Shown in pieces: positions 56,559 through 64,000 of a DNA stretch of 64,000 nucleotides. The stretch is taken from assembly GCA_963920575.1 (NCBI GenBank), contig OY986967.1, forward strand, positions 20,849,648-20,913,647, read 5' to 3'. Positions within the stretch are counted from its first letter, which is position 1. Each line of letters starts with the position of its first letter. The stretch comes from Narthecium ossifragum. Its lineage: Eukaryota > Streptophyta > Magnoliopsida > Dioscoreales > Nartheciaceae. The notes beneath the pieces were generated by a model, which was given only the letters and a program-made list of their open reading frames with translations, was not told the DNA's origin and did not search any database. The position numbers and the translations under genes are program-made.

Positions 56559-57918
56559 TGTCTCGCGAAACGATGTCGTTAAATCGTATGCAATCCATAA
56601 TTTAGAAATTTATAAACCCTTATTCGAAATTATACTAATAGAATAGAATAGTGATAAAATACGGGGTCGATCACAGGGAAACTTTTGATTAAACCAACGA
56701 AAGCAAAATTAAATTTCAAGACTCTAATCCTAAAGCAAAGAAGGGTTTATTAGATTTTAGAAACTAATTAATTAAAACTAATTAGGAAAGCAATATAAGA
56801 AAATTAAAATAAATCAATGAGAGAAAAACCTAGGGATTACTCAATCCACTTTAGTGTCACTTTATGTATTCTCTAGTTATCCTCTTGTTTTCTTATCTAG
56901 ACATTATAGATTCATAGCTTCTTAAGCTTACATGAATCCCTAAAAGAAAATAAGTGTTTTTCAAAGGCATACTTTATCTTCGATTGTCATACTTTATCTT
57001 TGATTAGCATAGCTTGTTTTCGGGGTAACATTAGCACAATCTATCGTCTCTAAGCATAAAGTATCTTATCGGTTATTCACAAACCATATGAAAACTATCT
57101 TATAGATCTCTACTATCAATCACCGAAATCAAGTAGGCCTAAAAATATGTCAAGTAACTTTGTTCCTTCAACTCTATTATCATTAAATCAAATCTATAAG
57201 ATCATGTTTAGAACAAAAATATAAGATTCAAACTAGAAAAATACAAAGAAGATATCCTAAAGCTTCATGAGATCCGTAAGTATATGAATCAACCACTCAT
57301 ATTGGGGATGGAAGCCATAGATTGATGAAGAACTCCAAGGATCCACGCATTGACTCCTCCGTCTTTAGAAACCCTAATCCTCTCTTTTTTCTCTATGGGG
57401 ACCTCGAATTTTCGGTCAGAAAACCTCATTTTATAGGGAGAAACTCGGCCCAAGTAGTATCACATCAAGTATGACTCTATCTCTAATCTTTATGAAATTA
57501 GGTCCCCCCCCCCCGCCCGATCGATCACCTATATGACCGATTGATCGTCTCTATTCACCGATTGATCGTCCGTTTGGCCGATCAATCGTCTAGACTGGTT
57601 TCTTCAGCCAACTTCATCTTGATAATTCTGAAACTTCTGTATAGAATTTGACGAAGCTTTCAATATGAAAGTTGTTCATCTCAGTGTCTTCTAGTAGTCC
57701 TCCAAATTTCAGGAATTTAGGAATTTCTGAAAATTACGGTGAATTCTTTTCAAGCCGATAGCGAGTAGCGTATTTTCAACATATTAACTTTTTTCTGTAT
57801 TTTCTATCTTGAATCTTCATTAAATCTGAAATCAACTAACAAACTATCAAATATAAACATTCTCAGACTAATAAAGATAAATTAAAGGGTTTAATTACGA
57901 ATATTCAGTGACTCATCA
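56559..57918 (-). mobile_element. TGATGAG-type LTR, 1.36 kb
   Basis: The minus strand begins TGATGAGTCACTGAATATTC at 57918 and ends GTTTCGCGAGACA at 56559. It parallels the 46332-48023 block, including TTTCCCTGTGATCGACCCC near the 3' end. CTATAAAATG (about 57437-57428) is the TATA box. CGATCGATC and three CGATTGATCG-type palindromes lie just upstream (57518-57588). No matching target duplication was found, so solo LTR or fragment. Confidence 0.6.
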
Positions 57919-58432
57919 AACAACTCAAGCTAGAGAGAGAAAACTATACCTCTCGATGTATAGTTCCATGGGAATCCACCGCGCAACCATGACATCCGTC
58001 CATCTTTCTCTTCTTTAACGACTTCATCGCCTCCTCGCTCTCTGCCTCATCCTCCCTATCCACAAACCCCGACGACTCAGAGCAAGAAGGCTTCGACGAT
58101 CCCGCCGACCTTATCCCTAAGCCGACGAACACTACCCGACCTCATCCTGAAGCCGATGACCACCACCCGACCCCCTCCTACCACGAGCCTCCTCCCCGGA
58201 CCTCATCTCGGAGGGTATTTTGGTTATTAAAAAACCACAGCTAATCATAAGGGTAGACTAAAAGCGGAAGACGCGAGAAAGAAACACGCGGAAGTCGGAG
58301 CGTTGGTAAACACCAATTACCTATTAATATACATATAGACCCATAAAAGAGAGAGAAGAGAGGATCCCACCACCACCACCACCACCACCGGAGAAGAAGG
58401 AGAAGTGAAGAGGAGGAGGCGCGACAGCAAAG
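57919..58432. other. RER1 upstream region with an unassigned minus-strand frame
   Basis: A minus-strand open segment at 57944-58132 (containing EEAMKSLKKRKMDGCHGCAV) ends at a donor-like GAGAG|GTATAG near 57955. I do not recognise the family; it may be a first exon of a divergent gene or a captured fragment. The RER1 leader contains a (CCA)n run at about 58368-58389. Confidence 0.35.
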
Positions 58433-58785
58433 ATGGATTCGGACGCCTTCTCCGCCAGCACCTCCTCTTGGGGCCCCTTCGCGCTCGTCTCGGCGTGGGT
58501 GGCGTCGGTGTCGAGGCGGTACCAGCACTTGCTGGACAAAGCCACGCCGCATGTGGGACGCCGGTGGGTGGGGTTCGGCGTCGCGGCGGCTGTGTACGCG
58601 TTGCGGGTGTGGGCGCTGCAGGGCTTCTACATAATCTCGTACGCCTTGGGCATCTACGTCCTCAACCTCCTCATCGCCTTCCTCTCTCCGCAGGTCGATC
58701 CGGAGTCGGAGGGCCCCGCCCTTCCTGTTAGGTCCACTGACGAGTACCGGCCCTTCGTCCGTCGTCTCCCGGAGTTCAAGTTCTG
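58433..58785 (+). CDS. RER1: RER1 (retention in the ER 1) first exon, gene continues beyond the window
   Basis: 117 codons plus two bases, ending TTCTG|GTGAGC. RER1 is a small Golgi membrane protein that returns ER residents from the cis-Golgi by COPI vesicles. The family pattern is clear: [19 protein letters not shown], two hydrophobic segments (about residues 43-61 and 64-84, the latter [20 protein letters not shown]), LSPQVDPE, and [16 protein letters not shown]. The start codon context AAAGATGG is good. The full protein is about 190-200 residues, so about 80 residues with the last two membrane segments are still to come; I found no exon for them up to 64000. Codon third positions are strongly G/C, unlike the surroundings. 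No lesion is visible. Confidence 0.9.
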
Positions 58786-60342
58786 GTGAGCACCCTTAAT
58801 TAACATCTACCATCACCTCATTGGAGTTATTACTCATAGGATGATGGGGAATTGGGTCGATCCGTAATGGGCGAGTAGACGGATAATGATTTGATTGTGT
58901 AGATGAGTTCTTAGTTGTTGTTATGATGTTCTATTGATCTTAGATTCGTCTGCGATTCTTGAGATTGGGAATTCCGTAATGGTTGTGAAGTTGTTGTTGG
59001 AGATTTCATGAGTCCTTAGCGGTGGCACATAGTCTAGATCCAACGATTTGAATGGCAATGTTGTTTCGACTTGAATCCTGACATCTGTGAATGACGATAG
59101 GGGCCATGGGAAGATCTCATCTGGAAACCAAAGCCCAGAAGAGATATGCTGTGGATGTGAAACCAAGTTTCTTGTGAGTTCAGTCTGGACGTGAAGTTTG
59201 TAGTCTGCAAAGCCCTCTACACGACCACTATTGGTTGGTTCAAATGTCCATGGAAGCTCCCAGTTGAGTGGTTGGTATCTTCAGGAGATGCATCTCATGC
59301 TCTAATGGAAACATTCTCCCATGGGTGTTGTTTCCAGATTGCCAGCCTGTGCATGTGATCTAAATACATTTTTAGTTAGTAACCCACTGGCTTTGGAAAG
59401 TAGAAAAGTAGGAAGATGAATATTGGTTCATTTGCAATTGCTCTTGACCACTCATAAGCATTGTGGCGCCTGCTGCTGTTTCTGTCAATGTCCTTCCTTG
59501 AAGAATCTCCAATTGAATTGTAGACCTTGTCTTGAGCTGCATTACTTTCATGCAAACATCTTATAGGGAGTGGAACATCTTATTATGGTTAACCAAAATT
59601 AGCTTGTCTTACCAGTTTTTAAGAGCATTATAGTGTTAATGATCCTGAATTGGCATGAGAACTTAGATACTAGTCCTTCACTTGTTATAAGATGTTTAGT
59701 TTATATCATTAAGAATATTTTGTCTCCTCAAGGCACTTATTGTTGTTCTCTCTGTATTACTAGATGGTTATTTTTGGCTAATTTATCTGTACTTTGACCA
59801 ACATTTAGCTATTTAATCATGAATGAGGGTAGAATAGACAAGCATATCTAATAAGCAAACAGCCTATTCTTACTAAAGCATTGATATGTTCTTTCACAGT
59901 AATTTTGGATATTTTGATTGTGAGATATTGTCAATATGAAATATTTTGTTATGTTGATGTTGGCTATTATGTGGGAGTGCTATCCTAGCCTCTAGTGATA
60001 ATCTCGAAGTTGTCTTACCCATCTCTTTTGGTGGCTCTATAGTCAATGCACTTGTCTCCAACAAGTCTGTCAGATGAGGGGTCCTCAAGCGCACTTGTTT
60101 CAAGCTTAGACAACCAGTGTTTATTGCATAGATAGTCATGTAAAACTGATTATACATGCTTTTAAACTTGTAAAATGTATGTGATACATTTTAGTGAAAA
60201 AGGTTGGACTTGCGGATATTTAAGGCCTAAATGTGTGATAAGATTATGGAGTAAACCTTGAAAAAAGTCATATGGAGGTGAGCAAACAGGTGGCCTATTT
60301 GGTATGGAAGGAGATGGGATCTGGTTAATTTAGGGTTTGTGT

Positions 60343-60870
60343 GGTGGGACCATGGTTAGGACTGACGAAGACAGTCAAGACCCATTTCAGATGGAAATAG
60401 GACCAGTCCCAAGAGCTCAGACCAAGAGGTTCAAAGCGGCACTTAGTGGATTAATTCAAAAAATTCAGAATGGAGAAGAATGCAAGCTCACAATTAATGA
60501 AGGGCCAAAGTTTATCCACGTCATTAAGGCAATCACCAGCTAGGCATGCAAGAGTTGGGTGTGGCATTGATCATTCTCTTTGTTCAAGGCTTTGGGAATT
60601 CAGTTTATTAAGTGTTAAACAATGGTCAAGCTTTGAAAATCTGAGTAGTTAGTGTCTCTTGGAATTGGGGGAAGTTAATTTCTCGTTTAATGTATTGGCC
60701 TGGCATATATATTGACATTATCTATGTATGGAGGCAGATTTTGATTGATAAAAAAAAAAGTGAGAGAATTCTCTTTGGTTCTTCGTAGTACTATTGAACT
60801 TATCAGGATTTTTCTTGTGGCGTTCATCTAGACTTATCAAACGGATTCCCATCCCCGTTTGTGGCGTCGT
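60343..60870 (+). pseudogene. Gypsy-type gag or polyprotein tail fragment with 3' untranslated sequence
   Basis: The frame 60352-60542 contains GPVPRAQTKRFKAALSGLIQ, a motif close to the GPxTRARAKxxxxAL segment common in plant gypsy polyproteins. Downstream sequence (poly-A-like run at about 60749 and GAATTCTCTTTGGTTCTTCG) looks like the usual trailing region of such elements. Short, with no other domain. Confidence 0.5.
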
Positions 60871-61178
60871 CCATCTCTATGCCAAGGTTCGTGCTTATTC
60901 ATAAGTAGCGGGTCGAGGTTCATCTTCCATCCCAAACCTGATTGTAGAATGATCGAAGAAGCTGAATATGTTTCGGGTTTCGTCAGCACTTGGCGAGGTT
61001 CGTATCATTGTGGGTGCCTGGGTGGTTGGTTTGCGTGGATTAAATTTTCTTCTGCACAATCCTGCGCTTGAAAATTTCAAGCATGAGTATGTCTAATGCC
61101 ATCCTTACCGCCAATTTCTAATTGTAGCAGTAAGTCAAGCCTTGTATTCAAATTCGAAACTTGGATTCAGCTTTACGA

Positions 61179-61618
61179 ATTCAGGCCACTAATATTTGAA
61201 CAACAATTTTATTTACTATTGGGCCATTTCAAATTCATCCTATCAATTTCTATTGAGGATATTTGGGTCTTTTCTTTTAAGACCACACTGCTTCGAGAAA
61301 TATGCAAGAGACTATCTTCACTGTAGTTCCAAACCATTCTATTCAGGCCACTAATATTTGAACAACAATTTTATTTACTATTGGGCCATTTCAAATTCAT
61401 CCTATCAATTTCTTTTGAGGATATTTAGGTCTTTTCTTTTAAGACCACACTGCTTCAAGAAATATGCTAATATTTGAACAACAATTTTATTTACTATTGG
61501 GCCATTTCAAATTCATCCTATCAATTTCTTTTGAGGATATTTAGGTCTTTTCTTTTAAGACCACACTGCTTCAAGAAATACGCAAGAGACTATCTTCACT
61601 GTAGTTCCAAACCATTCT
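61179..61618. repeat. Tandem triplication
   Basis: Unit 1 is 61179-61340 (162 bp), unit 2 is 61341-61466 and lacks the last ~36 bp, and unit 3 is 61467-61618 and lacks the first ~10 bp. Each contains ATTTGAACAACAATTTTATT and GACCACACTGCTTC. Units 2 and 3 are closer to each other than to unit 1. Confidence 0.9.
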
Positions 61619-62721
61619 TCTTTGTACACATAAACCACTTTATGTGGTTCATTACTACTTTAAAAAGTTTTATCTCTGTTTGACCAAGCCATGGGCCCAT
61701 GATTGGAAGGATCAAGGAAGCTTATTTATGAGCTCACTCAATAAGAACAGTAACAGTGCTGCCTCTGTGAAGAATGTTTTTGCACAAATAGTTTGCCTTC
61801 TTATTAAGAATATTAAGCTATGACCATGTTGCATCTTTTCTTGTTAGGTTGCTAGAATAGTCTTTCTACATATTGCAAACTTTTTGTTCATTAATTTTCA
61901 CTGCTCTTAGTTGAGCCTGAGTCTTTATTGCTTGTGGCAATAATGTCCTCATTCATGTCATTGCGATTGATGAAATATGGAGTATTTTTAACTTCTAAAT
62001 TTGCTGGTTGTATTTTGTTTTACTTATACAATGATGATGATCTTGCGTTTTAATATGTAAACATCCTTGAGTAAGCATATTATTGGAAAATTAGCATCCT
62101 ATTCTTGCTACAACTTATGGGCTTTTTTTGCATAAAAATATTGTTAAATGTTGTTGGACTCTCATATAAGAGTAGAAGATTTTACTACATATTCTTCTAT
62201 GGTTGGGACTTTTGATATGCTAACCATGTTATTCTTTTCCATGAATCACTTGGCTTGTGGCTTTTAGGAAAATGGCCAACTTTTGGAGTGGGAATCTTCA
62301 CTTCAATTTTTATGGAATAAATATCTTTTGACGTATTTAATGTTATTTCGGAAATGGAGATAGAGGAAACTTGCTTGGCATTGCCTTCTCCAATGAAAAT
62401 TTGGTTACTTTTGCTATATTTCTTGCTGCATTTCATCTTTAGGCGGATGCATAGCATCAAAATGCACTAGTTGTCTTGTTTTAAGATTCGTAACGTGTTC
62501 TATCTTGAGATCTGTAAAGATTCTAGAACTAATACCCCGAGAATCTTTTTTCAAAGAATTTGAATTGACATACAACTATTTGTCTCTTTCCATGCATAGA
62601 AGGTATTAAATACTCCTAATGTGTGTGTCAAGCTCAATACATACTAAGTTGTTGAGCTCGAAATATCAAGGTGAGTTTTTTTCCTAGAAGAATACCTTGT
62701 GTGCCAACCTACCCAAGGATA

Positions 62722-62826
62722 GGAGTCTGGAAAGGATGGAAACAATGCCAAAAATTTTGGATGTGGTAGTAGTGAAAAATCTTGAACCGATAAAGTGCTC
62801 CATTGTTTCCATCCTTTCCAGACTCC
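62722..62826. repeat. Perfect 26-bp inverted repeat
   Basis: 62722-62747 (starting GGAGTCTGGAAAGG) is the exact reverse complement of 62801-62826, separated by 53 bp. In RNA from the RER1 intron it would form a 26-bp stem. Pairing does not extend beyond the arms. It could be an inverted duplication or a young hairpin locus. Confidence 0.9.
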
Positions 62827-63423
62827 TGACATCTAAACACCACATACTTATATTTGACTCTAAACCAGGTCTCATAAATGGTTCGGAGAGCAAAGTTATG
62901 CCATAGCTATTTAACATATTTGTATGGTGCTAAGTTCTTAATTTGATTGCAATTCATCACGGAAGAGTGCTGCTCAACATAACACGTTTTCTTCAACTAT
63001 TGGTTTGTTTTCTTTCCCAAGTACCACTGAAACTAAAATCTCCTTATAGGTGCACCTTCACATCTATTTAATGTGCTTCTTGTTGTTCTAATCGCAATCG
63101 CTCGTTCATGCTATGTGAATATCACAAAACTTTTACTATTGCAGTGATCTGAGAATTAGAAAGCACTAGTTCTAGTTTCAGCCCGAATATTAATTTCAGC
63201 ATGTTATTTCTAGGGTTGATGTGAGAATAAGATTGAAAAAAAAGGAAGGAGAACTGGAAGGAAGATAGTAGGCATTTTAATTTCTCTTAGTTTTTTCTGT
63301 AACGCAGCTAATAAGGTTCTCCATGGATCCAACATTGTTATTTCCTCATTCTCTGAAATGCAAGATAAAGACGTTGATTAAGCCTCTCAAATATTATGTA
63401 CTGGTTTCCATGCTGTTCTATAA

Positions 63424-63593
63424 GGGTCCGTTTGGACACCGCTGAATCCGCGGTATCCACGGGACGGAATCTGCGGGCGCGGATTCCGCCCCCGGCGTTA
63501 GCTCGAATTGAGCGGACGCCGAAAATGGCGTGGGATCCGCTCATCCGTCGGATCCCACAGATCCGCCGGGATCCCTAGGTGCCAAATGGACCC
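63424..63593. mobile_element. Tourist-like (PIF/Harbinger) MITE, 170 bp
   Basis: Terminal repeats GGGTCCGTTTGG and CCAAATGGACCC, with TAA duplications at 63421-63423 and 63594-63596. The GC-rich interior has GGATCC/GGATTCCG palindromic elements and no coding capacity. It lies in the RER1 intron. Confidence 0.88.
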
Positions 63594-64000
63594 TAAGTGG
63601 ATTTTACCTTAGCCATCCCCAAGGTGGGATGTGGGTTTTGCATCTGTCTGTACCTCCATTAACAGTTACGAGTTTCTCTGTTTTGACATGACAGTGCTCA
63701 AGCAACCAGCAGTTATCTCGATATTTTTTCGGTATATGTTGGCTTTGGACCTCCCTGTTGCTTCGACATATCTTGTGAGCTTGTTTGGCTTTATTTTGAG
63801 GTCTTAGTTGCTGGACATCAAACTTAGTGAAGTTTGCAATCATATTGACCCACAGTTGTGGCACATGGTTTTGCTTAGTTTGCTGGGCGTTTAATCTTTT
63901 GTTACTTCCTGCTTTCGGAGTTGGATAAAATCAACCTTTACTCGATTCATGGTTATTTTCACTCTATCGTGAGATTAATCTTGCATGTAAGTCCAGCCTC

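Larger units (their letters stand above)
58786..64000 (+). other. RER1 intron 1 (at least 5.2 kb)
   Basis: No RER1 exon homologous to the third and fourth membrane segments was found. The stretch contains a gypsy scrap, a tandem triplication, an inverted repeat and a MITE (listed separately). Alternatively the gene is broken and the remaining exons are lost; the window cannot decide. Confidence 0.55.

Noticed and set aside
62697..62906. Open frames over the inverted repeat
   Set aside because: Complementary arms give mirrored peptides on both strands; no family and no splice support.

Overview
This window is plant nuclear DNA, most likely from a monocot. The evidence is spliced plant genes (a group IId WRKY factor, an RER1 first exon, a FAR1-related gene) surrounded by nested LTR retrotransposons, hAT, MULE, Helitron, LINE and SINE sequences. 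The very high GC3 of the RER1 first exon suggests a commelinid-type monocot (inference); the species cannot be named from sequence alone. Few loci look functional: the WRKY gene (21569-28226, +) and the first exon of RER1 (58433-58785, +), whose remaining exons lie beyond the window. The other coding regions are broken transposon genes or captured or decayed gene fragments.

Layout. 1-881 is an LTR end that abuts a decayed first exon of a plastid ribulose-phosphate 3-epimerase gene (to 1305). 2779-16914 is a 14.1-kb Tekay-like Ty3/gypsy element on the minus strand (TSD GAACA). It holds a second, related non-autonomous element at 6238-10990 (TSD GAACT). 17444-20422 is a FAR1-related (FRS) gene on the minus strand with three nonsense changes and a frameshift. 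21569-28226 is the WRKY gene. Its second intron is 5.9 kb and contains a Pack-MULE-like element with a CIPK kinase fragment, two facing Helitron 3' ends, a 338-bp hAT MITE and a 5'-truncated LINE; the three exons nevertheless join in frame and rebuild a complete WRKY domain. 28891-39895 is a Tip100/ZMYM-like hAT transposon whose left part was invaded by a Ty1/copia element (29069-35337, TSD AAGTT).

39973-49693 is a stack of LTR and copia-gag fragments cut by a hAT deletion derivative (42211-46096, exact 8-bp TSD) and by LTR-like blocks starting TGATGAG. 49694-54670 is the 3' part of a Tat/Athila-like gypsy pol gene on the minus strand, split by a solo LTR (51336-53812, TSD TCTAA) of the same broad family as the 14-kb element. 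54671-57918 holds unclassified repeats and another TGATGAG LTR. 58433 to the end is RER1 exon 1 followed by a long intron with a gypsy scrap, a tandem triplication, a perfect 26-bp inverted repeat and a Tourist-like MITE.

Two signals are not explained by ordinary annotation. (1) LTRs of at least two, probably three, lineages carry arrays of GATCGATC-centred palindromes whose flanking bases change in matched pairs; where a TATA box is visible the arrays lie just upstream of it. (2) The copia leader holds a run of about 13 short hairpins of the form GTGC-TTCAG-GCAC, with several compensatory stem changes. Both are readings by eye and need computational support.
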